Both the position numbers and the translations under genes were made by a program. 64,000 nt of DNA from Marisediminicola sp040546025 (GTDB lineage Bacteria > Actinomycetota > Actinomycetes > Actinomycetales > Microbacteriaceae). The DNA lies in contig NZ_JBEPNA010000010.1 in the NCBI RefSeq assembly GCF_040546025.1, positions 45,224-109,223 of the forward strand. The letters are read 5' to 3'. Shown here one piece after another: positions 16,674-24,751 of this stretch. The number at the start of each line of letters is the position of its first letter. The stretch's first letter is position 1. Below the pieces are notes generated by a model that had not been told where the DNA came from, did no database searches, and worked only from the letters and a program-made list of their open reading frames with translations.

Positions 16674-18090
16674 CGATCGGCCTTTCTTCTGCGCGCCGGA
16701 ACAACTGCCGGCGAGTACTCGCGGCAAGCGCCGCGGCGAGAGTCACTGTACCAACGCGCCCCATGAACATCGTGATCGCAAGCACGTACTGGGCAGAGTC
16801 TGGTGCGTTCTGCGTCAGCCCTGTGCTGAGACCAGAGGTGCCGAACGCGGAGATGACGTCGAAGAGCACGTGGTCGAGCGAGGCGTCGGTGAGCTGCAGC
16901 ACCAGGATCGTGGACGTGGCGACGGTCGTCGCGCCCCACAGCACGACGCTGACCGAGACCCGCAGCACGTCCGACGGGATGCGGCGGTCGAAGGCCTCCA
17001 TTGAATCGGTTCCCCTCGCCTCCGCGAAGGCGGCGAGGAAGAGGATCGCGAGGGTCGTGACCTTGATGCCGCCCGCGGTCGAGGCCGAGCCGCCGCCAAC
17101 GAACATGAGCATGTCGCCGACAAGGAGACTCGCGTTGTTCAGCTCGGCGATATCGAAGGTGGAGAATCCTCCTGACCTAGTCATCATCGACAGGAACGAC
17201 GATTGCAAGGCCCGCTGACCGAAGTCGAGCGCGCCGAAAGTTCGGGGGTTGTTGAACTCGAGCGCGAAGAAGGCGAGGGTGCCGAGTAAGAACAAGACCA
17301 CCGTCGTCACGAGGGTGAGCTTCACATGCAGAGACCATCGCTTCGGCTGGCGAAGGTTTCGGGCGAGCACGAAGAAGACCGGAAACCCGACCGCGCCCAG
17401 GAACACCGAGATCATGATGATCGAGAGAAACCAGACGTCGGTGGCGTACGGCGCGATACCGCTTGGCACAAGCACAAAGCCCGTATTTGTGAACGACATC
17501 ACGGCGAACGACGACGACACCCAGAGGGCGTCGAGGAAGTCGTTTGTCTCGGCGAGAACGCGGGGGAAGAGCAGCAGTGCGATGGCGAGCTCGATGATGA
17601 GCATGCTGACCGCGACGGTGACGAGGAGCCCGCCGATCTCGCCGAGCCTGACAGCCTGTCCCTCCGCCACCGCCCCGCGCCGGATGCGAAGCGGGTTGCT
17701 GTCACCGACCGCCATGAGCTTCGCCCGCAGGCCGAGCCGGCGGGAGATCACCAGGCCGAGGATCGAGGCGAGCGTGAGCACGCCGACCGCGCCGATCTCC
17801 ACCCCGATGAAGATGACGGCATGACCGAAGGGCGACCAGTAGGTTGCCATGTCGACGGTCACCAGGCCGGTGACGCAAATGGTCGATACAGCGGTGAAGA
17901 AGGCGTCGGCGAGGGGGGTGAAGTCGCCGGTCCGGTTGGAGATGGGCAGGCCGAGCAGGAGGGTGAAAACGAGCACCAGTGCGGTGAAGATGATGATCGC
18001 GAAGCGCGCAGGGGTCGATGCGGCGAAGTCGTCGATCCAGTCGCGCGCCGTGCCCAGCAACGACCGATGCGACACCGGCTTGGTGGCCAT
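16666..18090 (-). CDS. ktrB: Potassium uptake protein KtrB (TrkH family)
   Basis: A 474-residue membrane subunit with four repeats of the M1-P-M2 channel fold. Selectivity-filter-like P loops are visible, for example VSTICVTGLVTVDM and SFTNTGFVL. ATG 18090 has a strong GAGGGGAG ribosome-binding site, so the 11 residues further upstream were left out. It forms a dimer with a KtrA ring for potassium import and osmotic adaptation. The short overlap with ktrA gives coupled translation. Confidence 0.92.
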   Translation of the reverse strand: MATKPVSHRSLLGTARDWIDDFAASTPARFAIIIFTALVLVFTLLLGLPISNRTGDFTPLADAFFTAVSTICVTGLVTVDMATYWSPFGHAVIFIGVEIGAVGVLTLASILGLVISRRLGLRAKLMAVGDSNPLRIRRGAVAEGQAVRLGEIGGLLVTVAVSMLIIELAIALLLFPRVLAETNDFLDALWVSSSFAVMSFTNTGFVLVPSGIAPYATDVWFLSIIMISVFLGAVGFPVFFVLARNLRQPKRWSLHVKLTLVTTVVLFLLGTLAFFALEFNNPRTFGALDFGQRALQSSFLSMMTRSGGFSTFDIAELNNASLLVGDMLMFVGGGSASTAGGIKVTTLAILFLAAFAEARGTDSMEAFDRRIPSDVLRVSVSVVLWGATTVATSTILVLQLTDASLDHVLFDVISAFGTSGLSTGLTQNAPDSAQYVLAITMFMGRVGTVTLAAALAASTRRQLFRRAEERPIVG

Positions 18091-18165
18091 CTGTCTCCCC
18101 TCGCAAGATCGGCGGCTGAACATGCTTCAACGACTTCGTCATGGTACTCCCCGCGCGCGGCCCGC

Positions 18166-18171
18166 TAGCCT
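18166..18171 (+). promoter_or_regulatory. -10 box of the ArsR-family gene, leaderless start
   Basis: TAGCCT ends 6 bases before ATG 18178, with no ribosome-binding site between. Confidence 0.5.
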
Positions 18172-18177
18172 GAGCGG

Positions 18178-18699
18178 ATGGCCGACATCTTTGACGTCCT
18201 CGCCGACGCGACGCGGCGAGACCTCCTTCAAGTGCTCCTTGACAAGTTTGTGGCCTCCGACGGCGATGTCGGGGAGCTGAGTGTCGGGGAGATGGTCGAG
18301 TTGCTCGCGGTCAGCCAACCGACCGTGTCGAAGCATCTCAAGGTGCTGCGCGACAGCCGCCTCGTGCGAGTGCGCGAGGGCGGCCAGCACCGCTACTACA
18401 GCCTCGACCCGGCGCCGCTGGAGGCGGTCGAGGACTGGCTCGTCCCATTTCTTGCGTCGCACTTCGAGGCAGCGGCCAATGACGGGGGCATCGCGGTCTT
18501 CGCCGCGTGGTCTGGCTCGGGCGTGCCCGGGCCGATTAGGCGGGTCGCGCAGGCACTGCCGAGCGGTGGTGTGGCGGGTGCGTCGATTGGGCGGGCTGCC
18601 GCTGGTGCTTCCCACCAGGCACGCTCCGTGGTCGAGGGCGCGACGGCCGGCGTGCGGCAGCGCATTCTCGAGCCGTTCCGGAAGTTGCTCGGCAGGTAG
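18178..18699 (+). CDS. ArsR-family transcriptional regulator
   Basis: A 173-residue winged-helix protein. The N-terminal 85 residues hold the domain (FDVLADATRRDLLQVLL, recognition helix SQPTVSKHLKVLRDSRLV, wing REGGQHRYY). No metal-binding Cys cluster of classic ArsR/SmtB sensors is present. The Ala/Gly/Ser-rich C-terminal extension of about 90 residues is without recognised fold. It is divergent from ktrB, with an 87-base gap, and may control it, which is inference. Confidence 0.88.
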   Translation: MADIFDVLADATRRDLLQVLLDKFVASDGDVGELSVGEMVELLAVSQPTVSKHLKVLRDSRLVRVREGGQHRYYSLDPAPLEAVEDWLVPFLASHFEAAANDGGIAVFAAWSGSGVPGPIRRVAQALPSGGVAGASIGRAAAGASHQARSVVEGATAGVRQRILEPFRKLLGR

Positions 18700-18764
18700 G
18701 CTCCGGTCACGCCGGGCTATTGCGCGGCGGTCCCGCGAACCCCTAACGTTACGTTTCAGCACTC

Positions 18765-18791
18765 CAGTCACAGCAGTCACAGCCGTCACAG
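18765..18791 (+). repeat. Three tandem 9-base repeats upstream of the BldC-like gene
   Basis: CAGTCACAG, CAGTCACAG and CCGTCACAG stand head to tail, ending 39 bases before ATG 18831. The exact 9-base phasing suits a row of bound regulator subunits. Confidence 0.6.
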
Positions 18792-18830
18792 TGCACTCGA
18801 GCAACACCAAGCACGAATGTGGAGCAAAAA

Positions 18831-19025
18831 ATGGCCGGCGATCTTTCCGGGGTGCGATTTCTCACGGTGGCCGAGGTCGCCGAGATGATGCGCGTCTCGA
18901 AAATGACCGTCTACCGCCTCGTGCACTCGGGTGAACTACCCGCCATCCGGTTCGGGCGCTCCTTCCGGGTGCCGGAATCCGCTGTCCAGACCGCCGTCGA
19001 CACCCCTATCTCTGACGTCGGCTGA
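18831..19025 (+). CDS. BldC-like MerR-type helix-turn-helix protein
   Basis: A 64-residue single-domain DNA-binding protein. FLTVAEVAEMMRVSKMTVYRL is the HTH and HSGELPAIRFGRSFRVPESAV the wing. Size and motif match the actinobacterial BldC family, which is related to MerR and excisionase proteins. BldC binds head-to-tail on direct repeats and times development in Streptomyces. ATG 18831 follows GGAGCAAAAA. It lies in the chromosome backbone next to the bS22 gene, a placement common in actinobacteria, so a mobile-element excisionase is less likely. Confidence 0.85.
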   Translation: MAGDLSGVRFLTVAEVAEMMRVSKMTVYRLVHSGELPAIRFGRSFRVPESAVQTAVDTPISDVG

Positions 19026-19129
19026 CCCGGGAACGACTGCTCCCGGCAAAAGGAGTAGACTGCCCCGAGGTAATTTTTCCGCGGTTCTGAACGGACCCGG
19101 TGATCCGTTCCAGAATCAGTGAGGTATTT

Positions 19130-19228
19130 ATGGGCTCCGTAATCAAGAAGCGTCGCAAGCGCATGGCGAAGAAGAAGCACCGCAAGCTGCTTCGCAAGAC
19201 GCGCCACCAGCGCCGCAACAAGAAGTAG
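19130..19228 (+). CDS. Small basic ribosomal protein bS22-like (AURKAIP1/COX24 domain)
   Basis: A 32-residue protein, MGSVIKKRRKRMAKKKHRKL followed by LRKTRHQRRNKK, with 20 Lys/Arg residues. This matches the AURKAIP1/COX24 domain and the extra ribosomal protein bS22 seen in mycobacterial ribosome structures near the decoding region of the 30S subunit. It is easily missed because of its size. A purine stretch GTGAGG stands about 6 bases before ATG 19130, and a strong terminator follows. Confidence 0.9.
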   Translation: MGSVIKKRRKRMAKKKHRKLLRKTRHQRRNKK

Positions 19229-19266
19229 CAGGCGATCGGGCGAGCATCTCGCCCACGCCGTCGAAG

Positions 19267-19298
19267 AACGCCGGACCGTCAGGTCCGGCGTTTTTTAT
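19267..19298 (+). terminator. Rho-independent terminator behind the bS22 gene
   Basis: An 11-bp stem AACGCCGGACC/GGTCCGGCGTT with a 4-base loop, followed by TTTTATT. It overlaps the 3' end of the converging HAD gene. Confidence 0.9.
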
Positions 19299-20067
19299 TG
19301 CCTCGCGCCGGGCTCGCCTCGCGGCGGACGAGGCGCTGGGCCCGGCGGATGCTCGAGGGTCGAAGTCTGAGCGTCGACCAGCCGTTCGTTCGCGCGTGGC
19401 GCGCGAGCAGCGCATCCGGGTTCACGACAACCGGGTTGCCGACGAGTTCGAGCAACGGGATGTCGTTGCGAGAGTCCGAGTAGGCCCAGCAGTCGGCGAG
19501 GTTCGAATCGAGGAATTGGGCGAGCGTCGTGGCCGCGTCGACCTTGTGCTCGCCGTGCAGCATCGGCCCGGCAAGGGCGCCCGTGTAGCGGCCGTCGACG
19601 CTCTCGAGGCGGGTGCCGAGCGCTCCCGTCAGCCCGAGTCTCGCCGCGATGACCTGGGCAACGACGAGCGGGGTGGCCGTGATGAGCCACACCTCGTGGC
19701 CCTTGCGCAGGTGCTCCCGGGTCAACTCCACCGTCTCGGGCCAGAGTCGCCGCGCAATGAAGTCGTCGTAGACCTCCTCGGCGATCTCTTCGAGCTCCCG
19801 CTCCGATCTCCCGTTGATGAGATGCAGTGCCCGCTCGCGCACGCCGACCAGGTGCCTCCGGTTCTCGCCGACGGCGACAAAGCTGGCCTGGTGCCAGCCA
19901 AATCGCACGAGGTCGCGCAGCCGCAGCATCCCACGCCGCCTGGCTCCCCGCCCGAGGTGGTAGATGCTTGCGCCCCGCAGCAACGTGTTGTCGACGTCGA
20001 AGAAGGCGACGACGGGCGTTACGCTCGGGGTGCCTTCTGCCGGGGAGGCGGGGTCGGCGTCGCACAT
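19279..20067 (-). CDS. HAD-superfamily IB phosphatase (SerB-like)
   Basis: A 262-residue soluble enzyme. Motif I FFDVDNTLL holds the two catalytic aspartates, motif II is LITATP, and motif III/IV DSRNDIPLLELVGNP binds Mg. The architecture with a helical cap between motifs I and II is that of HAD-IB hydrolases (phosphoserine-phosphatase-like or glycerol-phosphatase-like). The in vivo substrate is uncertain. ATG 20067 is chosen; a TTG 9 bases earlier would start immediately after the TAGGAT box. The last residues are encoded within the terminator of the converging bS22 gene. Confidence 0.88.
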   Translation of the reverse strand: MCDADPASPAEGTPSVTPVVAFFDVDNTLLRGASIYHLGRGARRRGMLRLRDLVRFGWHQASFVAVGENRRHLVGVRERALHLINGRSERELEEIAEEVYDDFIARRLWPETVELTREHLRKGHEVWLITATPLVVAQVIAARLGLTGALGTRLESVDGRYTGALAGPMLHGEHKVDAATTLAQFLDSNLADCWAYSDSRNDIPLLELVGNPVVVNPDALLARHARTNGWSTLRLRPSSIRRAQRLVRREASPARGNKKRRT

Positions 20068-20099
20068 TGCAGTCAATCCTAGGGACAGGGCACACGAAC

Positions 20100-20105
20100 T
20101 AGGCT
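20100..20105 (+). promoter_or_regulatory. -10 box that fixes the start of the glutaredoxin-like gene
   Basis: TAGGCT ends 6 bases before GTG 20112. The TTG at 20106 touches the box and cannot be within the transcript, so GTG is the start. Confidence 0.55.
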
Positions 20106-20111
20106 TTGACC

Positions 20112-20384
20112 GTGCCGCCCATCGTCCTCACCCTGCTGTCAAAGCCGGGGTGTCACCTGTGTGACGACGCCCGCACGGTCGTCGCCGAGGTGGTCGCCGC
20201 AGCAGGCGACAAGGTGCGCGCGCCGATCACCGTCGACGAGGTGTCGATTCTCGACGACCCCGACCTGCTCGAGAAGTACTCGGAAGAGATCCCCGTGCTG
20301 CTCATCAACGGACGGGTGCACAACATCTGGCGCATCGAGCCGGCCCGGCTCCGCGCCGCCCTACTGGAAGAAGACCCATGCTGA
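20112..20384 (+). CDS. Glutaredoxin/thioredoxin-like protein (DUF836 type)
   Basis: A 90-residue thioredoxin-fold protein with a redox-active CHLC pair (Cys14, Cys17) in LLSKPGCHLCDDA and the cis-proline segment EEIPVLLING. Proteins of this type are small cytosolic thiol-disulfide oxidoreductases of unknown partner. GTG 20112 was chosen from the -10 box spacing. The next gene overlaps the end by 7 bases, so the two form a small operon. Confidence 0.85.
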   Translation: MPPIVLTLLSKPGCHLCDDARTVVAEVVAAAGDKVRAPITVDEVSILDDPDLLEKYSEEIPVLLINGRVHNIWRIEPARLRAALLEEDPC

Positions 20385-20677
20385 GGCACATCATCACCTG
20401 GAAGCTCGCCGCCGAGGACACCGCGGCGAAGCTCGAGAGCTCCTCCACGATCGCCACGGCACTCCAGGGGCTCGTGCCGCTCATCCCGGAAATCCGCAGC
20501 CTCACGGTCGCGTCGAATGTCGTCTCGCTCGACACCAACTGGGACCTCGTGCTCGTCGCCGACTACGACGACGAGGAGGCCCTGCGCACCTATATCGACC
20601 ACCCGGAGCACCAGCGGGTCGTCGGGATCATCCGTCCCCTCGTCGCCCAGCGCGCGGCGGTCGACTTCCTGGTCTGA
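20378..20677 (+). CDS. Dabb-family (stress-responsive alpha/beta barrel) protein
   Basis: A 99-residue protein with the Dabb ferredoxin-like fold: MLRHIITWKL at the start, LVPLIPEIRSLTV, DLVLVADYDDEEALRTYIDHP and a terminal strand. Most members dimerise through a barrel; some are enzymes (cyclases, decarboxylases), many unassigned. It overlaps the glutaredoxin-like gene by 7 bases and is probably translated with it. Confidence 0.88.
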   Translation: MLRHIITWKLAAEDTAAKLESSSTIATALQGLVPLIPEIRSLTVASNVVSLDTNWDLVLVADYDDEEALRTYIDHPEHQRVVGIIRPLVAQRAAVDFLV

Positions 20678-20719
20678 GGCCAGCCTCGCCGGCCGCCTCG
20701 AGCCGTCGTGCGTCGGGGT

Positions 20720-21280
20720 TCAGTCTTCGGACCGGCGCGCGGCTGACTCGGCCTCGGCGCGCGAGCCGAAGACCGGCTCGTCGAGCACGAACTGCAGCGA
20801 CTCGTCCGGGTCGATCAACAGCAGGTCGGTCGGCTCCTCCGCCTCGGCGAAGTTCTCTGCGGTAAGAAGCTCGGCGTTCAGGTGCACGGTAATGAGCCCG
20901 CTGCCGGTCTCGAGCGACGCGACCTCGAGGGCGGGCACCGGCTTGCCTCCCGCGCGCTTCAGCAGCGCGTCGACGGCGCCGGCGATGCCCTGGCCGCCAG
21001 CGAGGAACGCCTTCTCGTCGACCACGGTGTAGTCGTAACGGGTGCGCACCGTGAAAGTCAGCTCGTCGGGCTCATCGTCATCGTCATCGTCGTCGTAGAG
21101 GTCGTCGACGGCATGTCCGTATGCCGCCACGGCATCCCACAGGTCGCGGTCGGTGTCTTCGGCGACCTCGTCGTCATCGTTCCCGGACGCGATCTGGTCG
21201 ACGTGCAGGCGGAGGAGTCGCAGAAGTTCCTCGCCGGCTTGGACGGCGGCGGTGCGGGCGGGGTCATCAGTGGTGTTCAT
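20720..21280 (-). CDS. Conserved acidic protein of unknown function
   Basis: A 186-residue protein. After a helical N-terminus there is a run of Asp (DLYDDDDDDDEPDE), followed by an alpha/beta segment (LTFTVRTRYDYTVVDEKAFL ... AGGKPVPALEVASLETGSGL) resembling proteins that carry a carbohydrate- or nucleotide-binding fold, but I cannot assign it. No signal peptide, Cys pair or catalytic motif is seen. ATG 21280 preferred over 21289. It ends 42 bases past the converging Dabb gene and lies upstream of aspS's 3' end on the same strand. Confidence 0.65.
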   Translation of the reverse strand: MNTTDDPARTAAVQAGEELLRLLRLHVDQIASGNDDDEVAEDTDRDLWDAVAAYGHAVDDLYDDDDDDDEPDELTFTVRTRYDYTVVDEKAFLAGGQGIAGAVDALLKRAGGKPVPALEVASLETGSGLITVHLNAELLTAENFAEAEEPTDLLLIDPDESLQFVLDEPVFGSRAEAESAARRSED

Positions 21281-21332
21281 GTCGGTCACGGTACCAGCCG
21301 GGGCGCCTCGATCGCGGGCGTGCGCCCGCTCG

Positions 21333-22661
21333 CTAGGGGGTGAGGCGCGTCGGGCCGCGGAACAGGTACGTTGCCTCTCGCAGGTTCGGGAGCTTCAGCA
21401 TCAGCATCAGCACGCGGCTGAGGCCCATGCCGAATCCACCGTGCGGCGGCACTCCGTAGCGGAAGAAGTCGAGGTAGAAGTCGAGCTCCTCCGGGTCGAG
21501 GCCCTTCTCCTTCGCCTGCTCGATGAGCACGTCGATGCGGTGCTCGCGCTGCGCGCCCGTCGAGATCTCGACGCCGTTGAAGATGAGGTCGTAGCTGTTG
21601 GTGACCCCGCCGTCGTCCGCGTTGCGCATGTGGTAGAACGGCCGGATGCTGGAAGCATAGTCGGTCAGGAACACGAACTCGTGCCCGTAGGTCTCCTTGA
21701 CGTATGCCGCGATCTGGCGCTCGCCCTCGGGGTCCATGTCGTCATCCTGGCGCGGCACCTCATAACCGCGCTCGGCGACGATGCGCTTGGCCTCGGCGAG
21801 CGGGATGCGCGGGAACGGGGTCGTGGGAACCGTGACCTCGAAGCCGTAGAGTGCCTCGATTTCAGCGCCGTGCTTCTCCTTCACCGCGGTGAAGCCGGCG
21901 ACCATGAGCTCTTCGTGCATCGTCATCACGGTCTCGTGGCTGTCGATCCAACTGATCTCTGCGTCGACGCTCGTGAACTCCGTCGCGTGGCGGCTCGTGA
22001 ACGACGGGTCGGCGCGGAATGCCGGGCCGATCTCGAATATCTTGCCGAAGCCGGCCGGCTGCGCCATCTGCTTGAAGAACTGGGGGCTCTGCGCGAGGTA
22101 GGCCTTCGTCTCGAAATACTCGACCTCGAAGAGCTCGGCGCGGGACTCGCTCGCGCTCGCCATCAGCTTGGGCGTGTGCAGCTCGACGAAATCGTTGTCG
22201 ATCCAGTAGCACCGCAGCGCGTGCTCGAACGTGGTCTGGATCTTGAAGATCAGCGAGTTCTTCGGCACCCGGAGGTCGAGGAAACGCCAGTCCATGCGCT
22301 TGTCGACGCCGGAGTCGTCCGCGATCGGGGTCTCGGCGATGGCATGGGCGGCGATCTCGAGGCCGTCGAGCTTGATCTCGACGCCGCCGAGCTTGACGCG
22401 CTCGTCGTGCTTGAGGCCGCCCGTCGCGGTGAGGAACGTGCCCTGGCTCAGCGCGGAAATCTCCTCGGCGATGGCGTCCTCTGCCGGCGTGCCGTCATCG
22501 TTGAAGATCCGCGGGTGAACGAGCTGAACGGCGCCGGACTCGTCGCGCAGAACGACGAACTGCACCTTCTTCTGGTCGCGCACCGTCTCCACCCACCCCG
22601 AGACCGAGACGGGTCCGTCGACGGAGGAAACAAGCTTCTTGATCAGGGTGCGTTGGGTCAC
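21333..22661 (-). CDS. aspS: Aspartyl-tRNA synthetase, short archaeal-type
   Basis: A 442-residue class II synthetase. It has an OB-fold anticodon domain (1-100) and a catalytic core with motif 2 (FEIGPAFRADPSFTSRHATEF) and motif 3 (GGFGMGLSRVLMLML). The bacterial GAD insertion (which makes normal bacterial AspRS about 590 residues) is missing, so this is the archaeal/eukaryotic type. Such enzymes are often non-discriminating and charge both tRNA-Asp and tRNA-Asn. GTG 22661 chosen; TTG 22667 also possible. Confidence 0.93.
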   Translation of the reverse strand: MTQRTLIKKLVSSVDGPVSVSGWVETVRDQKKVQFVVLRDESGAVQLVHPRIFNDDGTPAEDAIAEEISALSQGTFLTATGGLKHDERVKLGGVEIKLDGLEIAAHAIAETPIADDSGVDKRMDWRFLDLRVPKNSLIFKIQTTFEHALRCYWIDNDFVELHTPKLMASASESRAELFEVEYFETKAYLAQSPQFFKQMAQPAGFGKIFEIGPAFRADPSFTSRHATEFTSVDAEISWIDSHETVMTMHEELMVAGFTAVKEKHGAEIEALYGFEVTVPTTPFPRIPLAEAKRIVAERGYEVPRQDDDMDPEGERQIAAYVKETYGHEFVFLTDYASSIRPFYHMRNADDGGVTNSYDLIFNGVEISTGAQREHRIDVLIEQAKEKGLDPEELDFYLDFFRYGVPPHGGFGMGLSRVLMLMLKLPNLREATYLFRGPTRLTP

Positions 22662-22753
22662 GAGCAACTACTTTACTTGCCGGTGACTCGCGCCCAGGTT
22701 TCACTGAGGACCCGGCGGTGCCGCTCTCGGCAATCTGGCAGTCACACGAAACG

Positions 22754-22759
22754 TAGACT
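22754..22759 (+). promoter_or_regulatory. -10 box of the histidine phosphatase gene
   Basis: TAGACT lies 7 bases before GTG 22767, which implies a leaderless mRNA and marks the true start of a frame that remains open far upstream. Confidence 0.5.
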
Positions 22760-22766
22760 AGGTGCC

Positions 22767-23420
22767 GTGGCAGCCTCTCTCATCCATCTCGTCCGCCATG
22801 GCGAGGTGCACAACCCCGAGGGGGTGCTCTACGGCCGCATCCCCGGGTTCCACCTCTCCGAGCTCGGCGTCGCAATGGCCACCGCGGCCGCCCACCACCT
22901 CGTCGGCCGCCCGGTCACCGCCCTTTTCTCGAGCCCGCTGCAGCGCGCGCAGGAGTCGGCCGCGCCCTGGGCAGACACCTTCAACCGCGACATCACGACC
23001 GAGGACCGCCTGATCGAGCCGCACAACAAGTTCGAGGGCGGGGCGCTCGAGTTTGGTCCGTCGCTGCTGCTGCACCCGCGAACCTGGCCGTGGATCTACG
23101 ACCCGTTCCGTCCCAGCTGGGGCGAACCGTTCGCCGAGGTCGCGGCGCGCATGATCGACGCGATGGATGCCGCCTGGGACGCCACCGACGGCGAGGCCGT
23201 CATGGTCAGCCATCAGATGCCGATCGTCATGGCTCAGCGGGCCGTCGCGGGCAAGCGCCTCTGGCACGACCCGCGGGGGCGCCGCTGCAGCCTGTCCAGC
23301 GTCACGACGTTCGCTCGCATCGACGATCCGGCTCCGGGCGCTCCCCGGTACCGGGAAGTCGACTATCAGGAGCCCGCCGCGGCGCTGCTCGTGCGCGCGG
23401 TCGACAAGGGAGCCGTATGA
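22767..23420 (+). CDS. Histidine phosphatase family protein (phosphoglycerate-mutase-like)
   Basis: A 217-residue enzyme with the RHG motif (LVRHGEV, phospho-acceptor His11) and the second catalytic His in MVSHQMP. It is shorter than dPGM and more like broad phosphatases. It overlaps the following TlpA-like gene by 4 bases (ATGA), a link seen in actinobacteria where such a gene stands at the head of the ccs operon. Its substrate is unknown. The frame is open for more than 1.5 kb upstream only because aspS is coded on the other strand. Confidence 0.9.
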   Translation: MAASLIHLVRHGEVHNPEGVLYGRIPGFHLSELGVAMATAAAHHLVGRPVTALFSSPLQRAQESAAPWADTFNRDITTEDRLIEPHNKFEGGALEFGPSLLLHPRTWPWIYDPFRPSWGEPFAEVAARMIDAMDAAWDATDGEAVMVSHQMPIVMAQRAVAGKRLWHDPRGRRCSLSSVTTFARIDDPAPGAPRYREVDYQEPAAALLVRAVDKGAV

Positions 23421-24007
23421 GCCGGCGGATGCTGCTCGCCGCCACCGTCGTCGCCGTGGCCGCACTGCTCGGCGGATGCGCAAGCGACCCGCTCGCCGAG
23501 GACTATCTCGATGGCGGCAACAGCAACTACATTTCCGGGGACGGGATCCTCGAAGTGCCCGAAAGTGAGCGCGCTGAGCCGATCTCCTTCACCGGTGAGA
23601 CGGACACCGGGGAGACGCTGTCGCGGGAGGACTACGAGGGCGAGGTCCTCGTCGTGAATTTCTGGTACGCGGCGTGCGCGCCCTGCCGTGCCGAAGCTCC
23701 CGACCTGGAGGCGGTGTACCAGAAGTGGAAGGGTGACGGGGCATCATTCGTCGGCGTGAACATCTATGACGGGGCCGATACCTCGCAGGCCTTCGCTCGC
23801 AAGTTCGATGTGGGGTACCCGTCTGTTCTCGATGCCGAGTCCGGTGCGGTACGGCTCGCCTTTGCGGGGGACATTTCCCCGAACGCGGTGCCCACGACGT
23901 TCGTTCTCGACAAACAGGGACGGATCGCCGCGCGCATCCTCGGCCAACTGCAGGAACGCTCGATCCTCGACACGCTCATCCGCGACGTGATGGCCGAGGG
24001 CAGCTGA
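23417..24007 (+). CDS. TlpA/ResA-like thioredoxin lipoprotein
   Basis: A 196-residue exported protein. The lipobox LLGGC places lipidated Cys21 on the outer face of the membrane. The thioredoxin domain has CAPC (Cys87, Cys90) in NFWYAACAPCRAEAPD and a cis-proline in NAVPTTFVLD. It keeps apocytochrome c haem-site cysteines reduced, taking electrons from CcdA. First member of the cytochrome c maturation operon, with 4-base overlap with the phosphatase gene, and CcdA starts at the next base after its stop. Confidence 0.93.
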   Translation: MSRRMLLAATVVAVAALLGGCASDPLAEDYLDGGNSNYISGDGILEVPESERAEPISFTGETDTGETLSREDYEGEVLVVNFWYAACAPCRAEAPDLEAVYQKWKGDGASFVGVNIYDGADTSQAFARKFDVGYPSVLDAESGAVRLAFAGDISPNAVPTTFVLDKQGRIAARILGQLQERSILDTLIRDVMAEGS

Positions 24008-24751
24008 GTGGGCGACCCGCTGAGGCAGATCGTGGAGAGCGGGAGCATGCTCATCGCGCTTCCGATCGCGATGCTCGCCGGCCTCGTCTCGTTCGCGTCG
24101 CCCTGCGTGCTCCCGCTGGTTCCCGGATACCTGGGCTACATCGGCGGGTTCTCCGGCACGAACGACCGCTCGGACCGGGGTCGCCTGATGCTCGGGGTGG
24201 CGCTGTTCATTCTCGGCTTCACCGTCATCTTCGTCGGTTTCACCCTCGCCTTCTCGATCGCGGGACTGATGCTGATCCCATGGCTGGGCCTGATCACCCG
24301 CATCGTCGGGGTCGGGGTCATCATCATGGGGCTCGTGTTCATCGGGCAATTCTCGTTCCTGCAGCGTTCAATCAAGCCGAAGTGGAAGGTTGCGACCGGG
24401 CTCGGCGGCGCACCCCTCCTCGGCGTGGTCTTCGGCCTGGGCTGGGCGCCGTGTATCGGGCCGACCCTGAGTGTGGTCATCGGGCTGAGCCTGGACAGCG
24501 GCTCGGTCTGGCGGGGCGCCGCGCTCGGCCTCGCCTACAGCCTCGGTCTCGGGGTGCCGTTCGTGCTCGTTGCGCTGGGGTTCAACTGGGTCACCGGATC
24601 TGTCGACTGGCTGAAACGCAACATCCGCGTCGTGAATATCGCAGGAGGGGCCCTGCTGATCCTCGTCGGCGTGCTGATGGTGTCCGGAATTTGGCAGATG
24701 CTGATGTCGCGCCTCGGGTCGGTGATCAACGGATTTGTCCCGGCCATCTGA
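24008..24751 (+). CDS. ccdA: Cytochrome c biogenesis protein CcdA (transmembrane thiol reductant carrier)
   Basis: A 247-residue six-helix DsbD-gamma-like protein. The two redox cysteines are Cys33 (SFASPCVLPLVPGYLGYIGG region) and Cys149 (GLGWAPCIGP). It passes electrons from cytosolic thioredoxin across the membrane to the TlpA-like lipoprotein. GTG 24008 directly follows the upstream stop codon. The 3' end overlaps the start of resB by 17 bases. Confidence 0.95.
   Translation: MGDPLRQIVESGSMLIALPIAMLAGLVSFASPCVLPLVPGYLGYIGGFSGTNDRSDRGRLMLGVALFILGFTVIFVGFTLAFSIAGLMLIPWLGLITRIVGVGVIIMGLVFIGQFSFLQRSIKPKWKVATGLGGAPLLGVVFGLGWAPCIGPTLSVVIGLSLDSGSVWRGAALGLAYSLGLGVPFVLVALGFNWVTGSVDWLKRNIRVVNIAGGALLILVGVLMVSGIWQMLMSRLGSVINGFVPAI

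Noticed and set aside
16674..16727. Longer N-terminus of KtrA starting at 16727
   Set aside because: It would lie wholly in ktrB; TTG 16673 has a ribosome-binding site and gives the family length.
18831..19025. Excisionase of a mobile element
   Set aside because: The small HTH protein resembles Xis, but no integrase or tRNA lies near and the neighbour is a ribosomal protein gene. BldC-like fits better.
21153..23420. A 755-codon open frame on the plus strand across aspS
   Set aside because: Only its last 217 codons encode a recognisable protein (histidine phosphatase), with a -10 box just before GTG 22767. The rest is antisense to aspS and kept open by GC-rich codon use.
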